Notes: generated by a model from the sequence alone, not told the origin. 41,927 nucleotides of DNA from Syntrophorhabdaceae bacterium (GCA_028698615.1 JAQVWF010000021.1:1-41927); one strand, 5' to 3'; counted from the stretch's first letter, positions 17,388-26,289 are shown. Numbers and translations: made by a program.

Positions 17388-18757
17388 AGTGAATCACCTC
17401 GGGTCCATTCTGCCTCATCGTAAAGCGTGCGCAACTCGTTCATGTCGGCGTGGAGGAATTCCTCTTTTTTCACATTTATCGTATTCCAGCTGTAACAGCT
17501 CTCGCAGAAGTCGCTCCATTCCTCCTTTATGGCCTGGCACTTGGTGCAGAAAAAAGGTATGTAGACCTGCTGTTCTATCGGAAAGGCGCCACGGAACTCC
17601 TCGACGGCGTTTTCCAGCTCTCCCCGGTGGATATAGGCCTCGGCCATCGCCCGATGGAGGCCCTTGAAGTCTTCTCCCTCGGCGATGAGCGTGTTGAGCG
17701 TATCAATGGCCTCGTCGATCATCTCTAGCCGCAGGCAGAGCCGCGCGTATAGAAAGGATATGAGGTGATCCTCGGGGGACACGTCGAGAACCCTCTGGTA
17801 GATCTTCAGAATGACGCCCGGATCTCCCCTGTCTATGTAAAGGTCTTCCATTTTCAACAGGAACTCGATATGGCCCGTCTTTGTGTAGCCCCTTCCATAG
17901 ATCCGCCCGGCCTCATTGAGCTTGCCTGCCTTCTTATATGCCTCCCCGAGGAGGATGTACGCGGGTATGAAACGCTTATCGTCGCTTATGATCTCCTTGA
18001 GGTCATCGATGATCTTGTCCACGTTCTCGGAGAATCGCTCGTTGAAGAGGGTGTATGCCTTTTCGTACCGGATACCGATGAGCCGCCTCGCCTCTTCGTC
18101 GGTCTTGACGTGGCGCTTGATCTTCAATTCCACATCATAGGCTCCGGCCCAGTCTTTTTTCCAGATGTAGAGGTCCCGGAGCATCTTCAACGCCTTGAGA
18201 CTCGATTCATTTATCAGGAGTATGTCTTTCAGCACACTTTCGTTCTTGCTGAAATCCCTGGAGGCTATATTCACCTTCACCTTCTTGAAAAGGACGTTTT
18301 CCGCCTTCCCAATGCTTGCCTCCGCGAGATCGAGGGCCCCCCTTGCTTTCTCGTAGTCTTCCATGGAAACGTAAATGTCGGCGAGGGCAATGTATGTTTC
18401 TTCCCGACCGGGGTTGGTGCGCGAAAGTTTGTCCAGGTGCTCTATGGCCTTGTCCCGGTCGCCCTTGAGGTCGTAATGCCGCGCCTTTTCGAGAAGTTCA
18501 AGGTATTCTTCGCTCTTACGCTCGGAGCGCTTCGCCATCCACGACGCTATCGTGGTCTTCACATCGTAGAAGAAACTGATAATGATCGATATGATAACAC
18601 CGAGGCAGAAGGACGCTATTATGAACTCGGCCAGCGACAGTTCGACCGGCCGCGCCCCTCCGTAGTAAAACTTCACATTTTCCGGGTTCAGATGCGCAAT
18701 GTAAAAATAAAAGACCAGAAAGAGCGCCAGAACGAAAAAGAATATCTTATACCGCAT
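17384..18757 (-). CDS. LapA-LapB fusion-like TPR membrane protein
   Basis: The 457-residue protein has an N-terminal LapA-like (DUF1049) unit with two membrane helices (about 3-20 and 42-64) and the family pattern NPENVKFYYGG between them. TPR repeats follow (about 85-395), then a rubredoxin-like zinc ribbon, FFCTKCQAIKEEWSDFCESC with C404, C407, C418 and C421, followed by YSWNTI. The same end is seen in E. coli LapB, which controls LpxC turnover and so LPS synthesis at the inner membrane. In E. coli LapA and LapB are separate neighbouring genes; here they seem to be one chain. It starts three bases after the DksA-like stop. Confidence 0.85.
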   Translation of the reverse strand: MRYKIFFFVLALFLVFYFYIAHLNPENVKFYYGGARPVELSLAEFIIASFCLGVIISIIISFFYDVKTTIASWMAKRSERKSEEYLELLEKARHYDLKGDRDKAIEHLDKLSRTNPGREETYIALADIYVSMEDYEKARGALDLAEASIGKAENVLFKKVKVNIASRDFSKNESVLKDILLINESSLKALKMLRDLYIWKKDWAGAYDVELKIKRHVKTDEEARRLIGIRYEKAYTLFNERFSENVDKIIDDLKEIISDDKRFIPAYILLGEAYKKAGKLNEAGRIYGRGYTKTGHIEFLLKMEDLYIDRGDPGVILKIYQRVLDVSPEDHLISFLYARLCLRLEMIDEAIDTLNTLIAEGEDFKGLHRAMAEAYIHRGELENAVEEFRGAFPIEQQVYIPFFCTKCQAIKEEWSDFCESCYSWNTINVKKEEFLHADMNELRTLYDEAEWTRGDSL

Positions 18758-18760
18758 CCG

Positions 18761-19114
18761 TTATAACCCTTTCTCCTCCATTTGTCGCTTACAGGTTATA
18801 CAATACCGTGCCACGGGATTTGCTTCAAGTCTTTTCTCGCTGATCTTCTCCTCGCATTCCTCGCAGATACCGTAGGTTCCCTTGTTCAATTTGTCGAGGG
18901 AATTATCGATGTCTTTGAGGAGGGTAAGGTCGTTGTCGCTTATACTCATCAGGATATCGGCGTTATAGGTGTTGCTTGCCGCATCGGCCATGTCCTGGGT
19001 CCCGTCCGTCCCGAGATTATAGGAATCCTCTTTCAGCTTTTTCGCCTTGTTAAGGATATTCTCGCGCATCTTGAGAAGTCTCTTCTGGTAGAATTCAACG
19101 GTTTCTTTATTCAT
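18761..19114 (-). CDS. DksA/TraR-family zinc-finger protein
   Basis: The 117-residue protein has a predicted coiled-coil hairpin (residues 5-75) and a C4 zinc finger (C84, C87, C105, C108). The coil tip has DMADAA (D41, D44, A46), matching the DxxDxA motif used by DksA inside the RNA polymerase secondary channel. A DksA-like transcription role in starvation control is thus plausible. It overlaps rsfS by eight bases. It is shorter than E. coli DksA (151). Confidence 0.88.
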   Translation of the reverse strand: MNKETVEFYQKRLLKMRENILNKAKKLKEDSYNLGTDGTQDMADAASNTYNADILMSISDNDLTLLKDIDNSLDKLNKGTYGICEECEEKISEKRLEANPVARYCITCKRQMEEKGL

Positions 19115-19481
19115 TCCCCACCTCTATGTTCTTATTTTCTTTCTTGACCCTATGCCTCTTGGCCTCTATCCACAGGCTTTCCAGGTCGTAAAGTTCCCTG
19201 AGCGATCCAAGAAAGATGTGGACGATGACATTCTGATAATCAAGGATGATCCATCGCCCCTGGTCGTAACCTTCTACGACGGAGGGCTTCGTTTCTTCCT
19301 GTTTCATGCCTTCCCGTATCCCATCCGCGATGGTCCTTACGTGGCGTTCGCTGGTGCCGCTGGCGATCACGAAATAGTCGGCGATGTCCGTAAGACCGCT
19401 CAAGTCCATTATGACAACGTCGATAGCCTTCTTGTCGTCTGCCAGCCTTCCAAATACCTCTACCAATTCATCGGTTTTCAT
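19107..19481 (-). CDS. rsfS: ribosome silencing factor RsfS
   Basis: The 124-residue protein shows the family core LTDIADYFVIASGTSERHV and YDQGRWIILDYQNVIVHIFL. RsfS binds L14 on the large subunit and blocks subunit joining when nutrients are low. Its ATG directly follows the nadD stop with no gap, the common nadD-rsfS order. Length is normal. Confidence 0.95.
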   Translation of the reverse strand: MKTDELVEVFGRLADDKKAIDVVIMDLSGLTDIADYFVIASGTSERHVRTIADGIREGMKQEETKPSVVEGYDQGRWIILDYQNVIVHIFLGSLRELYDLESLWIEAKRHRVKKENKNIEVGNE

Positions 19482-20117
19482 TCAGGACCTGTACAACCCC
19501 CTTTCAATTATTATCTTCTCCACGCCGGGCGGTACAAGGTACTTGATGGACCGGTTGCCCCGGAGGAGACTCCTCACCTTCGTCGAAGAAACATCAATCT
19601 TCGTCACCGGGCGAAGGTATATCTTTTTGCCTGACTCATGGCGGCAGGCATTGCCCTCAAGGGCCGTCAATTTCCTGCGCACGCCCTCCGGCAGCATGCC
19701 GGGGATATCGGCAGGCGGCGAAGACGGCCTCATCATGACGATAAAACCGGCATGGTAGAACAGTTCTTCGTAGTGATACCATGTGTCTATCTGCCTGAAT
19801 GCGTCGGCGCCAATAATGAAATAGATTTCGTCAAAGCGCCGCTCCAGCTTCTTCAGTGTGTCGATGGTGTACGATATCCCGCCTCTTTTGATCTCGAGAT
19901 CGGAGACCCTGAAAAAGGCGTTGCCTTTGACCGCTGCCTTAAGCATCCTAAGACGCTCCCCCGCAGGGCCGGCGGTGCCGGCGTCCTTGTGGGGAGGGAC
20001 ATGCGACGGAACGAAATAGACGCTGGCGAGATCGAAATCCTCCCTGATCTCCTCGGCAACACGCAAATGCCCCATGTGCACCGGGTTGAAAGTTCCGCCA
20101 AAAACGCCTATAGCCAT
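19482..20117 (-). CDS. nadD: nicotinate-nucleotide adenylyltransferase
   Basis: The 211-residue enzyme adenylates nicotinate mononucleotide in NAD synthesis. It shows GVFGGTFNPVHMGHL (nucleotidyltransferase HxGH), IGADAFRQIDTWYHYEEL, and VSSTKVRSLL (ISSTxIR signature). It lies ten bases after proA and abuts rsfS. Confidence 0.96.
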   Translation of the reverse strand: MAIGVFGGTFNPVHMGHLRVAEEIREDFDLASVYFVPSHVPPHKDAGTAGPAGERLRMLKAAVKGNAFFRVSDLEIKRGGISYTIDTLKKLERRFDEIYFIIGADAFRQIDTWYHYEELFYHAGFIVMMRPSSPPADIPGMLPEGVRRKLTALEGNACRHESGKKIYLRPVTKIDVSSTKVRSLLRGNRSIKYLVPPGVEKIIIERGLYRS

Positions 20118-20127
20118 AATATCGTCC

Positions 20128-21372
20128 TTACGTTCTCAATTGGCCGTCACCGAAAGCGAGGAACTTCGTTACCGTAAGCTCTTCGAGGCCCATGGGCCCG
20201 AAGGCGTGGAGCCTCGTGGTGCTGATACCCATCTCCGCGCCGAGGCCGAGTTGAAAACCATCATTGAGCCGTGTCGAGGCGTTGACAAGCACCAGTGAGG
20301 AGTTGACCTCGCGGAGGAATTTCCAGGCCCTGCCGTAATTCGTCGTTATGATCGCGTCGGTGTGACCCGAACCGTATTTCCTGATGTGATCGACGGCTTC
20401 ATCCATGTCCCGGACGACCCTGACGGCCAGGGTGAGATCGAGGTATTCCATGGACCAATCCTGGGTCGTCGCCTTTTTTATGCCTGCGAGCACCGCCGCC
20501 GTCTTCTCGCATCCCTTCACCGTGACACCCTGCCGGGTGAGTTCCTTGTGAACCTTCGGCAGAAAGCTCTTTGCGATCTTCTCGTGGACGAGGAGGGTCT
20601 CGAGGGCGTTGCATGTCGCCGGTTTCTGCACCTTGGCATTGACGGCCACACCGACGGCCATCGCCTGATCGGCCTCGTCATCGACATAGATATGGCATAC
20701 GCCCTTGTAATGCTTGAGGACGGGTATGCGGGAGCGTTCCACGATGCTGCGGATGAGGGCCTCGCCGCCGCGGGGGATGACGAGGTCTATCTCCTCTTCT
20801 CTTTCGAGAAGCTTGTAGATGTATTCGCGGTCTGATGTTTCGACGAACTGGACGGCATCGGGCGGGATCTTCGATCCCTCAAGGGTATCCACGATAAGCC
20901 GGTAGAGGGCCTTGTTGGAATGATACGCCTCGGAGCCGCCTTTCAGAATCACGCAGTTGCCGCTCTTCAGGCACAGCGAAAAGGCTTCTATCGTTACGTT
21001 GGGCCGAGACTCAAAGATGATGAGAATGACCCCGATGGGGATCCTCATCCTTCCCACGAGAAGGTTGTTGGGCCTCTTCCAGACCTTTACGATCTCCCCC
21101 ACGGGGTCCGGCAGCGCGACAACGTCCCTCAAGCTCCCCTGCATCTCCCTGACCACCTTGTCGTCAATGCGAAGACGGTCGATGAGGCTCCCGGGCAGGC
21201 CTTCCTTTTCTGCGGCCTTTACGTCCTTCATATTCTCTTCATAGAGGTAATCCTGGTTCTTTTCGAGCGCCTGGGCGAGGCGTTCCAGCACCCCGTTCTT
21301 CTCGTCCGAAGACGCATGGGCCAGGATATCCGAAGCCCCTTTTGCTTTTTGAGCCAGCTTTTCCGGTTTCAT
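20128..21372 (-). CDS. proA: gamma-glutamyl phosphate reductase
   Basis: The 414-residue protein catalyses the second step of proline synthesis, NADPH-dependent reduction of glutamyl-5-phosphate. It is an aldehyde-dehydrogenase-fold protein with the catalytic cysteine C254 in QKPATCNALETLLVH and the family segment IIFESRPNVTIEAFSLCLKS. It overlaps the proB stop by four bases, so the two products are probably made together. Confidence 0.97.
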   Translation of the reverse strand: MKPEKLAQKAKGASDILAHASSDEKNGVLERLAQALEKNQDYLYEENMKDVKAAEKEGLPGSLIDRLRIDDKVVREMQGSLRDVVALPDPVGEIVKVWKRPNNLLVGRMRIPIGVILIIFESRPNVTIEAFSLCLKSGNCVILKGGSEAYHSNKALYRLIVDTLEGSKIPPDAVQFVETSDREYIYKLLEREEEIDLVIPRGGEALIRSIVERSRIPVLKHYKGVCHIYVDDEADQAMAVGVAVNAKVQKPATCNALETLLVHEKIAKSFLPKVHKELTRQGVTVKGCEKTAAVLAGIKKATTQDWSMEYLDLTLAVRVVRDMDEAVDHIRKYGSGHTDAIITTNYGRAWKFLREVNSSLVLVNASTRLNDGFQLGLGAEMGISTTRLHAFGPMGLEELTVTKFLAFGDGQLRT

Positions 21373-22484
21373 ATCACCACCATGTTGTCTCTATGGACAA
21401 CTTCTTCCGTGTATTTATATCCAAGCTCTTTCTCGATATCAAGACTTTTCAGGCCCTTGATCCTCTCCATCTCGGAGGAGGAATAGTTCGCGATTCCCCT
21501 TGCCAGGATCGTGCCCGAGGCGTTCTTCATCTCGACGCAATCGCCGCTCGTGAAATGACCGTCGATCCTGACGATCCCGGAGGGAAGAAGGCTCTTGCCG
21601 TTACCGACAACGGCGCGCGCGGCCCCTTCATCGACCCAGATGACACCCTTGGATTTGAAGGCGAAGGCCGTCCACCATTTCCGGCGCGCGAGCTTTCGGC
21701 CCGGGAGAAAGAGCGTCCCGACCTGCCGCCCCTCGACCACCCGCAATATCACGTCCTTGCTGTCGCCGAGAACAACACGCGTGGGTATGCCGTACATGCC
21801 TGCCTTCTTGGCGGCCTCAAGCTTGCTCACCATGCCCCCTACGCTCTTCTCGCTCGCCGACTGTGCCGCGGTGCCCTCTATGTCCTCGTCGATCTTGCGG
21901 ACGACGGGGATCATCTTCGCGTCGGGATAGCGGTTGGGATCGCGGTCGAAGAGCCCTTCCACATCGGAGAGGATGAGAAGAAGGTCGGCGGTGGCGATCT
22001 GTGCGATCAGCGCCGAAAGGTTGTCGTTGTCGCCGAACTTTATTTCCGTGAAGGAAAGGGCGTCATTTTCGTTGATCACGGGGACAACACCCATCTTCAG
22101 GAGGGTGTCCAGCGTATTGGTGAGGTTGAGGCAGCGGGCCCTGTTCTTTATGTCTTCATGGGTGAGAAGTATCTGACTCACCTTCATGCCCTTCTTTTCG
22201 AAGTTCTCCCGGTACATCTTCATGAGGAGGACCTGGCCGATAGATGCCAGGGCCTGCCGTTTTGCCATCTCCTTGGGCTTGCGGGCGAGGCCGACGGTCT
22301 CCATGCCGCAGCCGATCGCACCCGAGGAAACAATGATGACATCCGTGCCCGACTCTTTCACCTTCCTGACCTGCCGGGCAATGTCCCGTATCTTGCCGGT
22401 ACTGATCTTCTTTGCATCATCGAGCAGGACAGAGGTCCCTATCTTGATAACGAGACGGTTCATGTGTGTACCTTGCTTCTTCAT
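21369..22484 (-). CDS. proB: glutamate 5-kinase with PUA domain
   Basis: The 371-residue protein phosphorylates glutamate, the first and usually feedback-controlled step of proline synthesis. It has VIKIGTSVLL, IIVSSGAIGCGME, and NENDALSF kinase motifs, and a C-terminal PUA domain (about 280-365), as in E. coli. Start: ATG at 22484 has GGCGGG upstream; ATG at 22463 (MNRLVIKIG) is an alternative with a weaker AAGG. It begins three bases after obg. Confidence 0.96.
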   Translation of the reverse strand: MKKQGTHMNRLVIKIGTSVLLDDAKKISTGKIRDIARQVRKVKESGTDVIIVSSGAIGCGMETVGLARKPKEMAKRQALASIGQVLLMKMYRENFEKKGMKVSQILLTHEDIKNRARCLNLTNTLDTLLKMGVVPVINENDALSFTEIKFGDNDNLSALIAQIATADLLLILSDVEGLFDRDPNRYPDAKMIPVVRKIDEDIEGTAAQSASEKSVGGMVSKLEAAKKAGMYGIPTRVVLGDSKDVILRVVEGRQVGTLFLPGRKLARRKWWTAFAFKSKGVIWVDEGAARAVVGNGKSLLPSGIVRIDGHFTSGDCVEMKNASGTILARGIANYSSSEMERIKGLKSLDIEKELGYKYTEEVVHRDNMVVI

Positions 22485-22487
22485 AGC

Positions 22488-23501
22488 TCAGCCCGCCTGG
22501 TTGAGACCCTGCCTCAGCGCCTCGATACCTTCGGAGATCGCCAGGATCAGTTCATCCATGCCCGCAAGGGTAAGAGCGCTGACAACAACTGCTTTCTCGC
22601 CCTTTCTTTTCAGGTACGACCTCAACCGGGCGGCCACATCCCGTCCCACGAGGTCGGCCTTGTTCAGTATCACGAGCCTGCGCTTTTGCAGCATCGCCTC
22701 ACTATAGCTTCCCAGCTCTTCGAGGAGGGTCTGATAGTCTCCTTTCACGTCGCTGGAAGAAAGGTCGAGAACGATGAGAAGAGCATTCGTTCTCTCAATG
22801 TGTTTCAGGAAGGCGAGTCCCAGGCCTTTTCCCTTCGACGCCCCCTCGATGATGCCTGGAATGTCGGCAATGACAAAGGTCTTCTCGTTGTCATCGAGGA
22901 CCCCCAGGGCAGGCGTGAGGGTGGTGAAGGGGTAGTCGCCGACCTTCGGTCTCGCCTGGGTGAGACGGGAGATCAGCGTCGACTTTCCCGCGTTGGGATG
23001 GCCGACGAGACCGACATCCGCAAGAAGCTTGAGATCAAGATAAAGATGGCGCTTCTGGCCTTCTTCGCCGGTGTCAAACCTTGTGGGGGCCCGATGGGTC
23101 GGCGTGACGAACCGCGTGTTCCCTCTGCCGCCTCTGCCGCCGAGAGCCGCAATACGGGTTTCGCCGTCCCTGAGAACCTGGAATAGAAGGTCTGATGTAT
23201 CATGGTCGTAGACGACGGTGCCGAGAGGCACGCTTATTATGACGTCCCCGCCTTCCCTGCCGGTCTTTTTCTTTCCTGCCCCGGCCTTTCCGTTCTCAGC
23301 TTTGTAGTTGCGCTTGTATTTGAAGTCGTGGAGGCTTGCGAGGTCTTTCTTCCCTGCTATGATAACGTCTCCTCCCTTCCCGCCATCACCGCCGTCGGGT
23401 CCGCCTCGCGGAATAAACCTTTCTCGTCGGAAACTTACACAGCCACTCCCACCTTTTCCAGCCTCAACATATATGGTCGCTTCATCTATGAACTTCATCA
23501 A
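22488..23501 (-). CDS. obg: Obg/CgtA GTPase
   Basis: The 337-residue protein is a ribosome-associated GTPase. It has the Gly-rich Obg fold (residues 1-155, with [17 protein letters not shown]), then the G domain: [14 protein letters not shown] (G1), [16 protein letters not shown] (G3), NKADL (G4). It has no long C-terminal OCT domain, as in many Gram-negative Obg. It overlaps rpmA by four bases in the classic rplU-rpmA-obg order. Confidence 0.97.
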   Translation of the reverse strand: MMKFIDEATIYVEAGKGGSGCVSFRRERFIPRGGPDGGDGGKGGDVIIAGKKDLASLHDFKYKRNYKAENGKAGAGKKKTGREGGDVIISVPLGTVVYDHDTSDLLFQVLRDGETRIAALGGRGGRGNTRFVTPTHRAPTRFDTGEEGQKRHLYLDLKLLADVGLVGHPNAGKSTLISRLTQARPKVGDYPFTTLTPALGVLDDNEKTFVIADIPGIIEGASKGKGLGLAFLKHIERTNALLIVLDLSSSDVKGDYQTLLEELGSYSEAMLQKRRLVILNKADLVGRDVAARLRSYLKRKGEKAVVVSALTLAGMDELILAISEGIEALRQGLNQAG

Positions 23502-23749
23502 ACAGCTACAACATGCGCCCTTCTCTTGTCACCTGCCGTGTCGAATTTCACGATTCCGTCTATCAAGGCAAAGAGGGTGTCGTCCTTGCCGATGCCAACA
23601 TTCTGCCCGGGATGGATCTTCGTTCCGTGCTGCCTGACAATGATGCTGCCGGCCTTGATCACTTGACCGCCATACATCTTGACGCCGAGTCTCTGACCCT
23701 TGCTGTCCCTGCCGTTGCGTGAGCTACCGCCTGCTTTCTTGTGCGCCAT
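23498..23749 (-). CDS. rpmA: 50S ribosomal protein L27
   Basis: The 83-residue protein begins [16 protein letters not shown] and contains [19 protein letters not shown], the L27 signature. The basic N-terminal tail reaches the peptidyl-transferase centre. No N-terminal prepeptide of the Firmicute type is present. A GGAGG site overlapping the rplU end precedes the ATG. Confidence 0.98.
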   Translation of the reverse strand: MAHKKAGGSSRNGRDSKGQRLGVKMYGGQVIKAGSIIVRQHGTKIHPGQNVGIGKDDTLFALIDGIVKFDTAGDKRRAHVVAV

Positions 23750-23750
23750 G

Positions 23751-24068
23751 TTATGCCTCCACGATGATCTTTTCTACAAGCAATTCCGTGAAAGCCTGCC
23801 GGTGGCCTCTTTTCACCTTGTAGTCTTTCCTTCTCTTGTATTTGAAGATGGTGATCTTCTTGTCTCTTGCCTGTGCAACAACCTTTCCGTTGACATACGC
23901 ACCCGAGACATAGGGGCTCCCAATGAGTGTTGCCTCGCCGGTATTGACGGCAAGAACGTTTTCGATCTTCACTTCGTCGCCTTCGCTGCCAGCGAATTTT
24001 TCGAGCCTTACTTTCTTACCTTCTTCGATCTTATACTGCTTCCCGCCGTTCTCGATGATCGCATACAT
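23751..24068 (-). CDS. rplU: 50S ribosomal protein L21
   Basis: The 105-residue protein starts [20 protein letters not shown] and contains [20 protein letters not shown], typical of L21. The frame stays open to 24191, but the ATG at 24068 has AAGGAGT before it and fits the family. The gene is first in the long operon; L27 begins one base after its stop. Confidence 0.98.
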   Translation of the reverse strand: MYAIIENGGKQYKIEEGKKVRLEKFAGSEGDEVKIENVLAVNTGEATLIGSPYVSGAYVNGKVVAQARDKKITIFKYKRRKDYKVKRGHRQAFTELLVEKIIVEA

Positions 24069-24108
24069 GTGATACTCCTTAACTTTAGTTCTGAAAAAAA
24101 CTACATAT

Positions 24109-24136
24109 ATTATGATAAGGACGCGGGAAAAGTCAA
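24109..24136 (-). promoter_or_regulatory. promoter of the rplU-led operon
   Basis: On the minus strand TTGACT (24131-24136), 16 bases, CATAAT (24109-24114). Both hexamers match five of six consensus bases. Transcription would start near 24102, giving a leader of about 33 bases before rplU. It diverges from the tRNA-Pro promoter 40 bases away. Confidence 0.65.
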
Positions 24137-24175
24137 TAGAAACGAGTGATGAAGGCAACAGAGCGCCTAAAACTG

Positions 24176-24204
24176 TGGACTTTTGGGGCACTATCCGTTA
24201 TATT
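24176..24204 (+). promoter_or_regulatory. candidate promoter for tRNA-Pro
   Basis: TGGACT (24176-24181), 17 bases, TATATT (24199-24204). Transcription would start near 24211, just before the tRNA. It may also serve surE and fbp. Confidence 0.5.
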
Positions 24205-24213
24205 GATGTCCAT

Positions 24214-24289
24214 CGGGGCGTAGCGCAGCATGGTTTAGCGCACCTGCTTGGGGTGCAGGAGGCCGCAGGTTCAAATCCCGTCGCCCCGA
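24214..24289 (+). tRNA. tRNA-Pro (anticodon GGG)
   Basis: A full cloverleaf folds: acceptor CGGGGCG (24214-24220) with CGCCCCG (24282-24288), D stem GCGC, anticodon stem CCTGC/GCAGG, loop TTGGGGT with anticodon GGG at 24250-24252, and T loop TTCAAAT. The T stem GCAGG/CCCGT has an A-C mismatch in its middle. No CCA is encoded after the discriminator A (24289), so a CCA-adding enzyme is needed. It reads CCC and possibly CCU codons. The surE start is 28 bases downstream. Confidence 0.95.
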
Positions 24290-24317
24290 TATTTTATTTT
24301 TTAAGACCGGGTATTTC

Positions 24318-25067
24318 TTGCTCATTCTTCTTACCAACGACGACGGTATCCATTCAAAGGGGATCGTCACCCTCGGCAGGCATCTGTCGGCTCAACACGA
24401 AGTCTATATGGTTGCACCCGAGCGTGAACGAACGTGCGTGGCACACGCGGTCACCCTCCACAAACCCCTCAGGATCCGCCAGGTCTCACACCGCGCATAC
24501 GGGACGAACGGAACTCCTGCGGACTGCGTTCTTCTGGGCATCAGCGTCGTCCTTCCCCGAAGGCCGGACTTTGTCGTCTCGGGGATAAACACGGGACCGA
24601 ACATGGGCCAGGACGTGAATTACTCAGGAACCGTGGCGGCGGCAAGGCAGGGAGCCTTTCTGGGCATCCCGTCGATGGCTGTCTCGGTCTGCGCGCGCGA
24701 GGGATTTCTTTTCGATGATGCGGCGGCCGTTGCGTGCGCCGCGATCAAAACGCTTACGGAAGGGGTCTTTCCCGAAAGCACCGTCGTGAACATCAATATT
24801 CCCAACGTTCCGCGCGAAAACCTCAGAGGTTTTTCCGTGACAAGGCTCGGAAAAAGAATATATAATGATATTGTTCATGAAAGGGTCGATCCACGGGGCG
24901 GAAAATACTACTGGATAGGCGGCAATGGTGAGAAATACGAGCGCAAGCGCGGCACCGATTTTTATGCCGTAGAAAGGGGCTTTGTTTCCGTCACACCCCT
25001 GGGTCTCGATATAACGGACACAGGTTCGATGAAACTTTACCAAAAACACTTCAGGAGGTTGTTATGA
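24318..25067 (+). CDS. surE: 5'/3'-nucleotidase SurE
   Basis: The 249-residue protein is a metal-dependent nucleoside monophosphate phosphatase. It shows LLTNDDGIHSKGI (metal aspartates), GTPADCVLLGI and SGINTGPNMGQDVNYSGTVA, all SurE signatures. The start is TTG, giving MLILLTNDDG, the family N-terminus; no ATG fits. Its stop overlaps the next gene by four bases. Confidence 0.95.
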   Translation: MLILLTNDDGIHSKGIVTLGRHLSAQHEVYMVAPERERTCVAHAVTLHKPLRIRQVSHRAYGTNGTPADCVLLGISVVLPRRPDFVVSGINTGPNMGQDVNYSGTVAAARQGAFLGIPSMAVSVCAREGFLFDDAAAVACAAIKTLTEGVFPESTVVNINIPNVPRENLRGFSVTRLGKRIYNDIVHERVDPRGGKYYWIGGNGEKYERKRGTDFYAVERGFVSVTPLGLDITDTGSMKLYQKHFRRLL

Positions 25068-26164
25068 AGACAACATTATCCATTATCAAGGCTGATATCG
25101 GGAGCATCGGCGGGCATATCAAGCCGAGCAAGAAACTGATCAAGCGGGTAATAGAATTTGTAGAGTCCGAAGGCAAAGATCTCATGAGCGACTTTTTCGT
25201 AAGCCATACCGGCGACGACGTTGCGATACTTTTTGCGCATACGAACGGGGTGGGCTATGAAAAGCTCCACAAGCTTGCCTGGGATGCCTTTATCGCGGGT
25301 ACGGAGGTGGCGAAGAAACAGGGACTCTACGGCGCCGGTCAGGACCTTCTGAAGGACTCTTTCTCGGGCAACGTCAAGGGCATGGGCCCTGCCGTCGCGG
25401 AGATGGAATTCGAGGAAAGACCGAACGAACCCTTCGTCATGTTTGCCGCGGACAAGACCGACCCCGGGGCCTACAACCTGCCCCTCTACCTCATGTTCTG
25501 CGACCCCATGTATAATTCGGGCCTCATGCTCTCGCCGAACATGGCGAAAGGCTTCAAGTTCGTCATCATGGACGTTGAGCACACCGAAGGCGACAAGGTC
25601 ATCGAGCTCAACGCCCCCGAAGAACTGTACGATATCGCCGCCCTGCTCAGGGACAACGAACGGTACGTCGTGGAATCCGTCTATTCCCGCGAAACCGGAG
25701 AGATCGCCGCTTCCGCCTGCACCTCGCGGCTCCACAATATCGCCGGGAAGTACACCGGCAAGGACGACCCCGTCATGCTCGTTCGCTGCCAGGGCCCCTT
25801 CCCGGCCACCGGCGAAGTGCTCGCGCCCTTCAACATCGGCCACTACGTAGCCGGCTTCATGCGCGGAAGCCACACGGGTCCCCTCATGCCCGTCAAGATG
25901 AACTCCAGCGTCTCCTACTTCGACGGGCCGCCGGTTGTTGCCGCCATGGGTTTCTGCGTGCACGAAGGCAAACTGACGGAGGCAGCCGACTGCTTCGATC
26001 ATCCCTACTGGGACTACATCAGGACCAACGTCTCACGGAAGGCCACCGAGCTCAGGCAGCAGGGCTTCTCCGGAGCGGCGATGCTCCCCTACAGCGAACT
26101 GGAATACGGCGGCATCGTAAAGAAAATGGAAAAACTGGGACCGAAGTTCAAGGTAAGAGGATAG
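25064..26164 (+). CDS. fbp: class V fructose-1,6-bisphosphate aldolase/phosphatase
   Basis: The 366-residue protein matches the archaeal-type bifunctional enzyme that both condenses triose phosphates and removes the 1-phosphate, making gluconeogenesis one-way. Conserved DIGSIGGHIKPS, the metal-binding HTGDD, and YTGKDDP with Y230 and K233 (one position from the Schiff-base lysine I recall for Sulfolobus) are present. Its length fits the class. It is translated together with surE. The stop is followed by an inverted repeat (26170-26289). This enzyme points to net sugar synthesis from acetyl-CoA or pyruvate. Confidence 0.93.
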   Translation: MKTTLSIIKADIGSIGGHIKPSKKLIKRVIEFVESEGKDLMSDFFVSHTGDDVAILFAHTNGVGYEKLHKLAWDAFIAGTEVAKKQGLYGAGQDLLKDSFSGNVKGMGPAVAEMEFEERPNEPFVMFAADKTDPGAYNLPLYLMFCDPMYNSGLMLSPNMAKGFKFVIMDVEHTEGDKVIELNAPEELYDIAALLRDNERYVVESVYSRETGEIAASACTSRLHNIAGKYTGKDDPVMLVRCQGPFPATGEVLAPFNIGHYVAGFMRGSHTGPLMPVKMNSSVSYFDGPPVVAAMGFCVHEGKLTEAADCFDHPYWDYIRTNVSRKATELRQQGFSGAAMLPYSELEYGGIVKKMEKLGPKFKVRG

Positions 26165-26169
26165 AGACA

Positions 26170-26289
26170 GTTTCAGGTTTCAGGTTTCAGGCAAAGGCCG
26201 TGTTGAGTTCAAAGGTGATCGTTTCTTAATGCCAGGCTTAACATGGTCTTTGTCTTTTGCTTGAAACGTGGAGCCTGAAACGTCAAACC
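26170..26289. repeat. imperfect inverted repeat with GTTTCAGG units (copy A)
   Basis: The left arm (26170-26196) holds GTTTCAG three times in tandem at seven-base spacing. The right arm (26248-26289) reads CTTTGTCTTTTGCTTGAAAC and then GCCTGAAACG, broadly the reverse of the left arm. The arms flank about 50 bases. The right arm resembles a second site at 35424-35465. It may be a dispersed intergenic element and could fold as a terminator for fbp. It runs up to the miaB start. Confidence 0.55.

Noticed and set aside
21342-23186. 614-codon plus-strand open frame
   Set aside because: It is antisense to proB and obg, both well supported; composition and lack of motifs mark it as spurious.
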